From Kutzneria chonburiensis (GTDB lineage: Bacteria; Actinomycetota; Actinomycetes; Mycobacteriales; Pseudonocardiaceae), in contig NZ_CP097263.1 of the NCBI RefSeq assembly GCF_028622115.1, positions 9,931,501-9,995,500 on the forward strand: DNA of 64,000 bases. The letters are read 5' to 3'. Below, piece after piece: positions 25,830 to 35,227 of this stretch; the stretch's first letter is position 1; the number at the start of each line of letters is the position of its first letter. A program made the translations under genes and the position numbers. The notes under the pieces are model-generated. The model did no database searches. It was not told where the DNA came from and saw only the letters and a program-made list of their open reading frames with translations.

Positions 25830-27461
25830 ATGCCGCGTACGGAGATGTTCCGGTTCCTGCGTCGAGTCGCGACCGATCACGCCGCCGCCGCGCGGCTGGG
25901 TATGCCGGTCATGGAGTTCCGCGAGGCGCGGGTGGCGCGGGCCGCCGGCACGATGAGCCGCCGGGACGTGCTCAAGATCTTCGGCGCGTCGGCCGCCGTG
26001 CTCGGCGCGGCCAGCGTCTTACGTGCACCGAAAGCCGCAGCCGTGGCGTCCGGCGCCACCAAATCCCGCGTTGCTGTCATCGGGGCGGGCATCGCCGGCC
26101 TGAACGCGGCGCTGGCGTTGGCCGACGCCGGCGTGCGCTGCACGGTCTACGAGGCGAACGACCGCATCGGCGGGCGCATGTACTCCGAGCGTGACTACTG
26201 GGGCGGGCAGGTCACCGAGTACGGCGGCGAGCTGATCGACACCGACCACACCGTCATCCGCGACCTGTGCCGGCGCTTCGGCATCGGCCTCACCGACATC
26301 CACGCCGCCGAACCGGCCGGCAGCGTGGATGTCCTGTACTACGAGGGCTGCTACCGCTCGCACGCCCAGTTCGTCGCCGAGTTCCAGCCCGTGTACAAGG
26401 CTTTGCAGGCTGACATCCATAAGGCCGGCGAGGATGCCCCGACCTGGGACTCGTCCACCCCCTTCGGCGTCGAGCTGAGCCGGATGTCGGTGCGGGAGTG
26501 GATTTCCACCCGTGTGCCCGGCGGCTACTCGACGTGGATCGGCCGTTTCCTCGACGACGCGTACGTGGTCGAGTACGGGCGCGACACCGAGCAGCAGACG
26601 GCGATCAACCTGGCCTACATGATGATCGACCAGGCGGACCTGTCCGAGCCGGCGATCTGGGGCGCCTCCGACGAGCGCTACCACATCACCGGTGGCAACC
26701 AGACCCTGCCCGAAGCCATCGCGGCGGCCTTGCCCAACGGCACCGTTCAGCCCGGTCACCGGCTGGAAGCCTTGGTGCGCAACGGAGACGGCACTCAGAC
26801 CCTGCACTTCGACACCGGCGCCGTTCGCGTCGACCACACGATTCTGACCGTGCCCCTCGGGGTGTTGCAACGGCTCGACCTCAGCCGGGCCGGCTTCGAC
26901 GCCCGGATGAGGGGCGCGGTTTCCTCGTTGCAGATGGGTTTCTGCACCAAGCTGCATCTCCAGTTCGGCTCGCGGCCATGGGTCGGCCGTGGACCCTGGC
27001 CCGGCGTCGCCAACGGGATCAGCTTCTCCGACACCGGATATCAGCAGGTGTGGGACGCGACCACCGGGCAGCCCGGCCGTCAGGGCGTCGCCATCCAGTA
27101 CGGCGGCGGCAGTGGCGCGCTGGAGTTCCAGCCGGCCGAGCCGTTCTCCGATGCTCGGTCGGGGTACGTGCGTGCCGCCGCCCGGCAGAAGCTCCAGCAG
27201 TTCGGCGTGGTCGTGCCCGGGATCGGAAAGGCCTACGAGGGCAAGGCGACGCTGGCCGCGTGGCACCGGAATCCGTACAGCTACGGGGCATACAGCTGCT
27301 ATCCGGTCAACTACTGCCACCGGTTCGCCGGCTACGAGGGAACGCGGCAGGGCAACGTCCACATCGCCGGCGAGCACACCTCCGTCGACTCCCAGGGGTA
27401 CATGAACGGCGGCGCGGAATCCGGTGCCCGCGCCGCCGCCGAACTGCTAGCCCTGCTCTAG
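25830..27461 (+). CDS. Tat-exported flavin monoamine oxidase
   Basis: 543 residues. An unusual 40-residue segment (MPRTEMFRFLRRVATDHAAA...) precedes the twin-arginine motif SRRDVLKIFGASAAVLGAAS. FAD motif VIGAGIAGLNAALALADAG, YEANDRIGGRM dinucleotide second motif, and C-terminal FAD contact VHIAGEHTSVDSQGYMNGG are amine-oxidase hallmarks. Oxidises a primary amine or amino acid outside the membrane, giving H2O2 and ammonia. The end overlaps the converging glycosyltransferase by 15 bases. The ATG could instead be the later one before SRRD. Confidence 0.9.
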   Translation: MPRTEMFRFLRRVATDHAAAARLGMPVMEFREARVARAAGTMSRRDVLKIFGASAAVLGAASVLRAPKAAAVASGATKSRVAVIGAGIAGLNAALALADAGVRCTVYEANDRIGGRMYSERDYWGGQVTEYGGELIDTDHTVIRDLCRRFGIGLTDIHAAEPAGSVDVLYYEGCYRSHAQFVAEFQPVYKALQADIHKAGEDAPTWDSSTPFGVELSRMSVREWISTRVPGGYSTWIGRFLDDAYVVEYGRDTEQQTAINLAYMMIDQADLSEPAIWGASDERYHITGGNQTLPEAIAAALPNGTVQPGHRLEALVRNGDGTQTLHFDTGAVRVDHTILTVPLGVLQRLDLSRAGFDARMRGAVSSLQMGFCTKLHLQFGSRPWVGRGPWPGVANGISFSDTGYQQVWDATTGQPGRQGVAIQYGGGSGALEFQPAEPFSDARSGYVRAAARQKLQQFGVVVPGIGKAYEGKATLAAWHRNPYSYGAYSCYPVNYCHRFAGYEGTRQGNVHIAGEHTSVDSQGYMNGGAESGARAAAELLALL

Positions 27462-28568
27462 CAACATCTTCGCCGCGACCTCTGTCCCATCCGTACGGAC
27501 AGTGCCGGCAACCTCCTTGGCGCGGGCGGCGGTTGCGGGGTCGAGGGCCGTCGCCAGCGCGGCCGACAGGGACTCGTAAGTCGGCGTCGGGCCGTCGTGC
27601 GCCGCCCCGATGCCCAGCTCCGCTACCCGGGCCGCGAACAGCGGCTGGTCGGCGATCTGCGGCACGACCACCTGCGGCGCGCCGGCCCGGGTGGCGGTGT
27701 GCGTGGTGCCCGCGCCGCCGTGGTGGATCACCGCCGCGACGCGGGGGAACAGCGCCTGCTGGTTCACGTCGCCGACGACAAAGCAGTCCTCAACGTCGAG
27801 ATCCGCCCAGCCACGGGCCAGCACGACGCGACGACCCCGGGCGCGGAGGATGTCCACGGCGAGACGGCCGAGCTCCGGGGCGGCGTGCAGGTGCATGCTC
27901 CCGAAACCCACGTACACCGGCGGTTCCCCGGCGTTCAGGAACTCCTCGAGCTCGTCGGACAGCGGGCGGCTGTCGGGCAGGATCCACGCCCCCGTCTGCA
28001 CGACATCGAGCTCCGTCACACCCTCCAACGGGCAGATCACCGGGTCCGCCGCCAGCCACGGCCGGTCCGTGAACACGTGATCGCGCACGTTGTCCACCGG
28101 CGGCAGGCCGAGCTCGGTCAGGTGCTTGTTGAGCGGCTGCTGGTAGAAGGCGTTGATCCGGGCCACATCGGTCTGCCAGACGGCCTTCTGCAGGCCGTAG
28201 AGCTGGTAGCTGGCGAACACGTAGCGAATGCCCAGCTGCTCGGCGACCGTACGTGCCCCGGCCGGCATGAGCCCGGCGGCCACGATCGCGTCGGCGCCCT
28301 CGGCCGTCTTGGCCAGGATGTCGAATCGGGCGTCGACCAGCCCGGCCGCCAACCCGAACGGGTCCGGCTTGGCCACCGACATCAACTCGCGCACCGACGG
28401 CCCGAGCGGCACGTGCGGCACGCCGGCCCGGTCCATCAGCGTCACGAACTCCTCGTCCGGCGGCGCGCACACGACCGCCTCCGAGCCCAGCTCGCGCAGC
28501 TTGGCCGCGAGCGCCACGATCGGCTCGACGTCGCCGCGCGAGCCGTACGTCAACAACACCACACGCAT
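27447..28568 (-). CDS. GT1-family (MGT/GtfA-like) glycosyltransferase
   Basis: 373 residues. N-terminal acceptor domain starts MRVVLLTYGSRGDVEPIVAL, typical of glycopeptide-type GtfA/B enzymes and macrolide glycosyltransferases. The C-terminal nucleotide-sugar site is VAAVIHHGGAGTTHTATRAG with APQVVVPQIADQP. Transfers a sugar from an NDP-sugar to an aglycone in the cytoplasm. No biosynthetic core gene is nearby, so it may serve detoxification (as Mgt does for macrolides) rather than assembly. Confidence 0.92.
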   Translation of the reverse strand: MRVVLLTYGSRGDVEPIVALAAKLRELGSEAVVCAPPDEEFVTLMDRAGVPHVPLGPSVRELMSVAKPDPFGLAAGLVDARFDILAKTAEGADAIVAAGLMPAGARTVAEQLGIRYVFASYQLYGLQKAVWQTDVARINAFYQQPLNKHLTELGLPPVDNVRDHVFTDRPWLAADPVICPLEGVTELDVVQTGAWILPDSRPLSDELEEFLNAGEPPVYVGFGSMHLHAAPELGRLAVDILRARGRRVVLARGWADLDVEDCFVVGDVNQQALFPRVAAVIHHGGAGTTHTATRAGAPQVVVPQIADQPLFAARVAELGIGAAHDGPTPTYESLSAALATALDPATAARAKEVAGTVRTDGTEVAAKMLLEQG

Positions 28569-28624
28569 GTGGTTGCCCCCATTTTTGCTGGTAACAGGCT
28601 TACGGCGGGCAATGATGCGGCACA

Positions 28625-28650
28625 CCCCGGGCCTTGCCGCAAGGCCGGGG
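28625..28650. terminator. Hairpin terminator after the membrane-protein gene
   Basis: CCCCGG and CCTTG pair with CAAGG and CCGGGG with one bulged G and a 3-base loop. It lies 28 bases beyond the stop of the gene ending at 28678 (minus strand) and before the glycosyltransferase start. No T-run, as usual for high-GC actinomycetes. Confidence 0.6.
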
Positions 28651-28677
28651 GTCCGCTATAAATTGAGAGGGGAGAGA

Positions 28678-29853
28678 TCAGCGCCAGCGGGTGAGATAGA
28701 CCTGGCGCGCCGCCAGGCTCACCGCCAGATGGTCGACCAGCGGCTCGAAGAAGGACCGCCGATAGCGCTCGTCGGTGACGGTGGACGCGACGAAGTACAG
28801 CGCCGAGAACGCGGCCAGGAAGATCGACACGTGCAGCAACTGGTTGGGCACCGGCACCTGCACGCCGAACAGGTTGCCGACCGTCGGATTCTGGTTGCTC
28901 CACGCCTTCATCACCTCGGGACGCACCGCGAGCACGCCGAACACCACGAAGAACACGAACATCACCACGCCGAACACGGCGGCCTGGAAGGCCTCGGCCA
29001 GCACGAGCACCAGCACCATGTTGACCCGCTCGACCGGGCGCAGCCGCACCGGGCCGGCGGCAACGGGTTCGTCCAGAAAGGACTCCAGCGGGCTGCCGCG
29101 CAGCTTGCCCGGATCGACCGCCGGCAGGGCGGCGCCGGCCAGGGTGCGCACCTCGTCGGACAGCATCGCGCCGAGGAACAGCAGCGCCGCCACCGCGAAC
29201 AGGCCGGCCACCAGCCACATCTGCTGGCGCGTCAGCACAGCCGTGGCCTGCCAGAGTTCCGCGGTGAAGAAACCGAACACGGTGAACAGCAGCAACAGCG
29301 GCAACGCCCGGCTGGCCATCGTGCCCAAGGTGCCGAGCTGGCGGACGGCCGCACGCACCGCCCAGGCCAGCACCGACCCGCCGCCGACGACCGTCACGGC
29401 CAGCGCCCCCAGCACCTGTAGGACATTGACCACGATTTGCAGCACGATGTCGTCGGTGGTGCCCATGAGCTTCTCGAGCACGGGAAAGGCCAGCGCGTAG
29501 AAGGCGATGACCACGATAGCCGTCACGGTCGCAGCCCGGTCGGGTTCGCCGGTGGTGTGCCGCCGGAGCCAGCGGTTCGCCAACCACGCGCCGACGGTCG
29601 GGAACACCACCCAGCCGATGAGCAGGGCGTCGTACCCGAGCAGGTAGGCGTCGTTCTGTATCAGCCGTTCGAAGTCCTCGTCCGAGGTGCCGTCGATCAG
29701 TGCCAGTGCGTCCACGACGAAGCCCAGCACGATGAGAAAGGCCAGCGCCGGCACGCTGCGGACCAGCACGTGGGTCGGCCGGCCACGCACCACCGACGGC
29801 AGTCCCCGGCGTCGGAACCATTGTTCGACCGGGTGGCGCTCCCGGTCCACCAT
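28678..29853 (-). CDS. Multi-pass membrane protein of unknown function
   Basis: 391 residues with about eight hydrophobic segments: VPALAFLIVLGFVVDALALI, LLGYDALLIGWVVFPTVGAW, TAIVVIAFYALAFPVLEKL, IVVNVLQVLGALAVTVVGGG, LPLLLLFTVFGFFTAELWQ, LVAGLFAVAALLFLGAML, VLVLVLAEAFQAAVFGVVMF and SIFLAAFSALYFVASTV. Charged ends lie outside the membrane. No catalytic motif or transporter signature was recognised. It follows aspS on the same strand by 114 bases and ends in a hairpin, so it may be its own unit. Confidence 0.8.
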   Translation of the reverse strand: MVDRERHPVEQWFRRRGLPSVVRGRPTHVLVRSVPALAFLIVLGFVVDALALIDGTSDEDFERLIQNDAYLLGYDALLIGWVVFPTVGAWLANRWLRRHTTGEPDRAATVTAIVVIAFYALAFPVLEKLMGTTDDIVLQIVVNVLQVLGALAVTVVGGGSVLAWAVRAAVRQLGTLGTMASRALPLLLLFTVFGFFTAELWQATAVLTRQQMWLVAGLFAVAALLFLGAMLSDEVRTLAGAALPAVDPGKLRGSPLESFLDEPVAAGPVRLRPVERVNMVLVLVLAEAFQAAVFGVVMFVFFVVFGVLAVRPEVMKAWSNQNPTVGNLFGVQVPVPNQLLHVSIFLAAFSALYFVASTVTDERYRRSFFEPLVDHLAVSLAARQVYLTRWR

Positions 29854-29967
29854 GTGCCTGCCCTTGCCGGTTGACGAATGACCACAGTGGCCGGTCGCGA
29901 GTGTAGCCGCCGGGTGTCCAGCCAGGTGGCGGTTGGTTCCGGCGCACTGGCGGGTGTGCCGGAACCG

Positions 29968-31229
29968 CTACGGCGTGAGTCGGTGCAGGTCTCGGGGAAC
30001 AACGTCGTCTGCCGGATGTTGGCCACGCCCAGCAGCCGCGCCGTCCACCGCTCCAGTCCGATGGCGAAGCCACCGTGCGGCGGCATGCCGTGCGCGAACA
30101 TCGCCAGGTAGCTCTGGTACGCCTCGGGCGACTCGCCGCGTTGCGCCAGCGCGGCGAGGTAGTCGGCGTGCCGGTGCAGACGCTGCCCACCGGTGACGAG
30201 TTCCAGACCGCGGAACAGCAGGTCGAAACTGTTGCTGTAGTTGGGGTCCTCGGGTGACGGATGGGTGTAGAAGGGACGTTTGGCCATGGGATAGCCGGTG
30301 ACGAAAAGGAAGTCCGAGCCGTGTTCGCGCAGCGCCCACTCGGACAGCCACCGCTCGTCGGCCGGGGCCAGGTCGATCTCGTCCTTGCCGCCCAACAACT
30401 TCTGTGCCTCGGCGAAGTGGATGGCCGGGATCTCGGCCGGCACCTCGGGCAACTCTGCTTTCAGCAGTGCGACGGCTTCCGAACGGGCCGCCACCGACGA
30501 CAGCATGCCGGCGATGGCCTCCCGCAGCACCGCCATCACGTCCCGGTGGTCGGCGATGAACCCGATCTCCGCGTCGAGACTGGTGTACTGGGCCAGGTGC
30601 CGGGCGGTGTCGTGCGGCTCGGCCCGGAACACCGGCCCGACCTCGTACACCCGCTCGAACACGCCGACCATGGCCTGCTTGAAGAACTGCGGCGACTGGG
30701 CGAGAAAAGCCTTGCGTCCGAAGTAGTCGATGCCGAACACGTTCGCGCCGGACTCGGTGGCCGAGCCGACGATCTTCGGCGTGTGGATCTCCGTGGCGCC
30801 CAGGCCGTCCAGCGCACTGCGGAACCCGGCGACCGAGGCGGCCGAGATCTCGAACCGGGCCCGTAGCAACGGATGTCGCAGCGACACCGGCGCACTGTCC
30901 AAAATGGTCGGCAGCGTCGCCGGCACGGTCGGCCGGTACAGGTCGAACGGCGGTGGCACAACGGCTTCGCCGAGCACGGTCAGCACCGGCTCGGTCAGCT
31001 CGACGCCGCCCGGCGCCTTGGGGTTGGCGGTGACCAGGCCGGTCACCTCGACAACGGTCTCCTCGGACGGCGCGGGACCGGACGTGACCACCTGGGTCAG
31101 CCCGGAGCGGTCGCGCACGACCACGAACGTCACGGATTTCAGCTCACGGCCGCGGTGCACCCAGCCGGCGACGCGAACGCGTTCGCCGACGTGCGAAGGG
31201 AGTTCCGCGGACAGGACACGGGCGATCAT
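29968..31229 (-). CDS. aspS: Archaeal-type aspartyl-tRNA synthetase (class II), frameshifted at its last codons
   Basis: About 422 residues: N-terminal OB anticodon domain (RVRVAGWVHRGRELKSVTFV), motif 2 region (GPVFRAEPHDTARHLAQY), motif 3 GFAIGLERWTARLLG. It lacks the large GAD insertion of bacterial AspRS, so it is the short archaeal/non-discriminating type that can also charge tRNA-Asn. The frame reads ...QTTLFPE then runs on; one extra C in the CCCC run at 29994-29997 restores LFPRDLHRLTP followed by a stop, the family terminus. ATG at 31229 is preceded by GGAG; a GTG two codons earlier is possible. A T-box leader precedes it. Confidence 0.88.
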
Positions 31230-31230
31230 C

Positions 31231-31440
31231 GCCACTCCAGTGGTCGAGTCGACCCCTTGGGAGTGCGGGCGAGAAGGGAAACTCGCGGTGCCACCGCACT
31301 TTCGCTCCCGCCGGAGCGGGAACCTCGTTCACTGCCACACACTCGGGAGTGTCTTCACCGGGGGACGCGGGACCGCCTTCGCAGCTACCGGCGGCTCTCT
31401 GACCCGCGTCGGTCCCCGGCTACTTGTCTCCGTCACCGTG
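31231..31440 (-). ncRNA. T-box riboswitch leader of aspS
   Basis: Read on the minus strand: Stem I base GGAG/CTCC, specifier-loop sides ACAAGTAG and TGAAGACA with specifier GAC (Asp) at 31353-31351, a long GC helix, and a distal loop with AGAGAG. Then comes a Stem III hairpin (CGCTCC-GGCG-GGAGCG), then the T-box core GTGCGGTGGCACCGCGAG with the tRNA-pairing bulge TGGC at 31293-31290. Downstream CACTCC (31265-31260) can pair with GGAGTG (31238-31233) covering the Shine-Dalgarno of aspS, so control looks translational. The specifier matches the enzyme, which strongly supports the call. Confidence 0.88.
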
Positions 31441-31478
31441 TTGCGGGGCAGCGTATCCGATGCCGCCCCCGGTCCGCC

Positions 31479-33038
31479 TCAGGATTTCAGCACGCGCTCG
31501 TGCAGCTCGGTGACCACCCGCCGGGCCGAGGCGAACGCGCCGGCCTGCCAGGTCACCAGGAAGGTCAGCCAGTCACCGGCGAAGTACACCCGCCCCTGCG
31601 GCTCGTTGAGCAGCCGATAGGACGGCGCGTCGGTGGGAATCGCCCAGCCGCCCTCGATGTACGGGGTTCGGTGCCAGGCAACGGAGAACGAGCTGGCCAG
31701 CTCGGTCCGGTACTTGTCGCCGTGGATCCGCACACCCTGCGCGACCGCCCGGGCTTCCCGCTGCGCCGGCGTCAGCTGTCCGTAGGCCACAGCGTGATCA
31801 CCGGTGTTGTAGTAGCCGATCAAGGTGCCCCGCCGGCCGTGGTAGCCGTGCGAGGGATACCAGACGTGGTCCAGGTCCAGATCGGTCTCGGTGATGCCGC
31901 CGTAGATCCGGTGGTCGGTCTCCCACCAGCGGCTCCGGTACTCCAGGCCCATCTTGCCGACGGGGTCGCCGTGATAGGTGGACAATGCGGCCTGCACGCC
32001 CGCGCCCAGGTTGTGCGGGATCTTGGCGGTGACGTGCGGCGGCATCGCGGCGATGCAGTAGTCGGCGTCGATCCGCTGCGGCTGGCCGTTTCTGGTGTAC
32101 GTGACGGAAACCCCGTTGTCCCCGTTGGTGATCCCGGTGACGGCGCAGCCGGTGCGCACCCGCGCGGGCCCGATCGCCCGCACCAGCGCGGCCGGGATCC
32201 GGTCCATGCCGCCGACCGGCTGGAACATCAGCATGGCCTGCTCGTACTCGAGCTCGAACGAGAAATGCCGGCCGACGCCGCTGGCCAGCACGTCCGACAG
32301 CGACGGCGGCGGGCCCAGCACGGTGCCGCGCTGCTCGGCCGCGCCCGGATCGACGGAGAAGCCACGGCGCAGCGATCCCGTGTACTTGTGCTGCGTTCCG
32401 ATGTCGCCCCAGTCCTCGAGGAACGCCAGCAGCCGCTGCTTGTCGTCGCTGGTCAGTGCACTGTCCAGGGCGCCTTGGTCGGTGGCCTTGGCCAGGAGTT
32501 CGCTGACGTAGCCGTACACGTCGGCCTTGGCCGTCCGGTAGCGGACCGGCGCGGTCATGCCCTCGTGGTAGATCAGCGCGCTGGCGTTGACGTTGGTGAA
32601 GACCTCCAGCGGAATGCCCAGCTCACGGCAGTAGTCCAGGGTCACCATCCACTGCGCCAGCCGCGCCGGCCCGGCGTTCATGTACTCGCCGTCGGAGAAC
32701 CGGCCGACCTGGGTCCGCCCGTCGAGATCGGTCTGGCGGGTGCCGCCGCGGACGGTGAAGTTGCGGCCGCCGGCGACGTCCCGGGCCTCGAGCACCGTGC
32801 AGTCGTAGCCGGCCTTGCCGAGCTCGTACGCGCTGGCCAGGCCGGCGATGCCGCCGCCGAGAACGATCACCTTGGCCGCCGCGCGGCCGCCGAGCGTGAA
32901 GTCGGACGGCCGCGGCGGCTGATAGTCCGGTGTGCCCATGGCGGTCGGCGCGAGGCCGAGCGCGCCCATCGTCGCGAACATCGCGCCGGCCCCGCCCGCG
33001 GCACCGACCGCGGCCAGGAAATCCCGTCGAGAAATCAT
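31479..33038 (-). CDS. Tat-exported flavin amine oxidase (L-amino-acid-oxidase-like)
   Basis: 519 residues beginning MISRRDFLAAVGAAGGAGAM, a compact Tat signal. FAD motif VIVLGGGIAGLASAYELGKA, VLEARDVAGGRNFTVRGG (the LAAO-type GGR motif with Asn), C-terminal GRVYFAGDWLTFLVTWQAGA. Oxidises an amine or L-amino acid outside the cell. It lies upstream of the aspS T-box on the same strand, with 39 bases between its stop and the leader; a shared transcript is possible. Divergence from the 25830 oxidase is large, so this is not a recent duplicate. Confidence 0.91.
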   Translation of the reverse strand: MISRRDFLAAVGAAGGAGAMFATMGALGLAPTAMGTPDYQPPRPSDFTLGGRAAAKVIVLGGGIAGLASAYELGKAGYDCTVLEARDVAGGRNFTVRGGTRQTDLDGRTQVGRFSDGEYMNAGPARLAQWMVTLDYCRELGIPLEVFTNVNASALIYHEGMTAPVRYRTAKADVYGYVSELLAKATDQGALDSALTSDDKQRLLAFLEDWGDIGTQHKYTGSLRRGFSVDPGAAEQRGTVLGPPPSLSDVLASGVGRHFSFELEYEQAMLMFQPVGGMDRIPAALVRAIGPARVRTGCAVTGITNGDNGVSVTYTRNGQPQRIDADYCIAAMPPHVTAKIPHNLGAGVQAALSTYHGDPVGKMGLEYRSRWWETDHRIYGGITETDLDLDHVWYPSHGYHGRRGTLIGYYNTGDHAVAYGQLTPAQREARAVAQGVRIHGDKYRTELASSFSVAWHRTPYIEGGWAIPTDAPSYRLLNEPQGRVYFAGDWLTFLVTWQAGAFASARRVVTELHERVLKS

Positions 33039-33095
33039 GTGTGCCACCCCGGTCGCGAGGCTGGCACAGCTGGGCCGCGACCGGCGCGGGAACAC

Positions 33096-33560
33096 CTAAA
33101 TTGCCGGTGGGTTCAGCCGATCGTGCAAGGCCGCGAGCCCGGCGGCGAAGGCGGCGAAGTCCTTGCGGCTCATGCCGTCCACGAACAGATCGCGGACCAG
33201 GGCGGCATGTTCGGGCGCGGCCTCGCGCAGCTTCTGCCAGCCGGCCTCGGTGAGGGCCGCGACGATGCCCCGCTCGTCGCCGGCGCAGCCACAACGCCGC
33301 ACCAGACCGGCCTTCTCCAGCTGCCCGACCTGGTAGGTGAGACCGCTCTTGGACGTCACGGCGGCACCGGCCAGGTCGGTCATGCGCAGCCGGCCCTCGG
33401 GCGCCTCGGCCAGCCGGGCCAGCACCTCGTACTGCTGGTGCGACAGCCCCGCGTCCCGCTTGAGCTGCTGGTCCACCAGCCGGTTGATGGCCGCGCCGGT
33501 GCTCAGGAACTGCTTCCACGCGGTCAGTTCGCGCTCGTCGAGCCAGTTCGGGTCGGCCAT
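33096..33560 (-). CDS. MarR-family transcriptional regulator
   Basis: 154 residues from ATG of MADPNWLDERELTAWKQFLS (another ATG three codons earlier). Helix-turn-helix LRMTDLAGAAVTSKSGLTYQ, wing GLVRRCGCAGDERGIVAALT with two close Cys (CGC) in the wing, which is unusual and could sense redox or metal. Divergent from an aldehyde dehydrogenase (111-base gap), its likely target. Confidence 0.9.
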   Translation of the reverse strand: MADPNWLDERELTAWKQFLSTGAAINRLVDQQLKRDAGLSHQQYEVLARLAEAPEGRLRMTDLAGAAVTSKSGLTYQVGQLEKAGLVRRCGCAGDERGIVAALTEAGWQKLREAAPEHAALVRDLFVDGMSRKDFAAFAAGLAALHDRLNPPAI

Positions 33561-33671
33561 GGCCCACATCGTACAAATTTCAACAGAGGCCGCTTGACGA
33601 GCGGTGTCGTCCGCGCCACACTGGTGTGCGGATGACGAATGGATGTGCGCACAGCGAACACGGGAGTGTCT

Positions 33672-35132
33672 GTGACGATCAAACGAGACCTGGTCATCGG
33701 CGGCGAGGACGTTCCGGCGCTGGACGGCCGCACGACAGAGGATCTCAACCCGTACACCGGGGAGGTGTACGCGGTGGTCGCGGCCGGTGGAGCGGCCGAC
33801 GTCACGCGCGCGGTGGACGCCGCCCAGCAAGCGTTTTCCACCTGGTCGACGACCTCGCCGGGGGCCCGCCGCCGGATCTTCCTCAAGGCGGCCGACATCC
33901 TGGAGTCCCGCACCGCCGAGGCGGTGGCGCTGATGGCCGAGGAGGTCGGCGGCGTGGCCGGCTGGGCCCAGTTCAACGTCGGCCTGGCCGCCGGCATGCT
34001 GCGTGACGCGGCCGCCTCGATCGGGCAGCCGCTCGGCGAGGTGCTGTCCACCGAGACCGAGGGGCAGCTGTCGCTGGCCCTGCGTGAGCCGGTCGGCGTG
34101 GTGGCGGCCTTTGCACCGTGGAACGCCCCGATCATCCTGGGCACGCGGTCGCTGGCCGTGCCGCTGGCCGTGGGCAACACCGTGGTGCTCAAGCCCAGCG
34201 AGGACGCGCCGCTGTCCTGCGGCCTGTTCCTGGCCGACGTGCTGCGCGAGGCCGGACTGCCGGCCGGGGCGTTGAACGTCGTGACCAACGCGCCGGCCGA
34301 CGCGGCCGAGGTCGCGCGCACCCTGATCGCGGACAAGCGGGTCCGGGTCGTCAACTTCACCGGCTCCACCCGGGTCGGCCGCATCATCGGCATGACCGCG
34401 GCCGAGCACGTCAAGCCGGCCGTGCTCGAACTCGGCGGCAAGAACGCGCTGCTGGTGCTGGAGGACGCCGACCTCGACTACGCCGTGAACGCCGCCACCT
34501 TCGGCGCCTTCCACAACGCCGGCCAGATCTGCATGTCGGCCGACCGGCTGCTGGTGCACCGCTCGGTGGCCGAGGAGTTCACCGCCAAGCTGGCCGCCAA
34601 GGCCGCGTCGCTGCCGCACGGCGACCCGACCGACCCCGGCACGGTGATCGGCCCGCTGATCACCGCGTCGGCCGCCCAGCGGGTGTCCGAGCTCGTCGCC
34701 GACGCCGTGGCCGCCGGCGCCTCGCTCCGGGCCGGCGGTGGTGACGCCGACGCAAGCCGCTATCCGGCGACGGTGTTGTCCGGCGTCACCCCGGACATGC
34801 GGATCTTCACCGAGGAGATCTTCGGGCCCGCGGTCACCGTGACCACAGTGGACGACGACGAGCAGGCCATCGCCATCGCCAACGACACCGACTACGGCCT
34901 GACCGCCGGCGTCATCACCGAGGACTCCCGCCGCGGCCTGGCCATCGCCCGCCGGCTCCGCACCGGCATCGTGCACGTCAACAACCAGACCGTGGACGAC
35001 GAGCCCCAGGTGCCCTTCGGCGGCGTGAAGTCCAGCGGCTACGGCCGGTTCGGCGGCCGGTGGGGCGTGGAGGCCTTCACCGCCACCCGCTGGGTCACCG
35101 TGGCCGGCCAGCACAACCACTTCCCGTACTGA
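33672..35132 (+). CDS. Aldehyde dehydrogenase family protein
   Basis: 486 residues from GTG at VTIKRDLVIGG, with GGGAG five bases upstream; an ATG 11 codons earlier has no such site. NAD fold GSTRVGR, catalytic Glu in VLELGGKNALLVL, catalytic Cys in AGQICMSADRLLVH, and GYGRFGG near the end. Closest in pattern to vanillin/benzaldehyde dehydrogenases (GQICMS). Oxidises an aldehyde to the acid with NAD(P) in the cytoplasm, probably controlled by the divergent MarR. Confidence 0.93.
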   Translation: MTIKRDLVIGGEDVPALDGRTTEDLNPYTGEVYAVVAAGGAADVTRAVDAAQQAFSTWSTTSPGARRRIFLKAADILESRTAEAVALMAEEVGGVAGWAQFNVGLAAGMLRDAAASIGQPLGEVLSTETEGQLSLALREPVGVVAAFAPWNAPIILGTRSLAVPLAVGNTVVLKPSEDAPLSCGLFLADVLREAGLPAGALNVVTNAPADAAEVARTLIADKRVRVVNFTGSTRVGRIIGMTAAEHVKPAVLELGGKNALLVLEDADLDYAVNAATFGAFHNAGQICMSADRLLVHRSVAEEFTAKLAAKAASLPHGDPTDPGTVIGPLITASAAQRVSELVADAVAAGASLRAGGGDADASRYPATVLSGVTPDMRIFTEEIFGPAVTVTTVDDDEQAIAIANDTDYGLTAGVITEDSRRGLAIARRLRTGIVHVNNQTVDDEPQVPFGGVKSSGYGRFGGRWGVEAFTATRWVTVAGQHNHFPY

Positions 35133-35227
35133 GGCCACGTAGGGGTCCGTCTCAGGGTTATCCCCCGATACGACACTGCCTCACGTCCTATACCGTGCGT
35201 CATCGGACCTCAAAGGGGAGTGAGTCG

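Noticed and set aside
25830-28568. A natural-product gene cluster suggested by amine oxidase, glycosyltransferase, methyltransferases and monooxygenases
   Set aside because: No polyketide, peptide, terpene or RiPP core gene occurs in the window, and the genes sit in small units with separate regulators.
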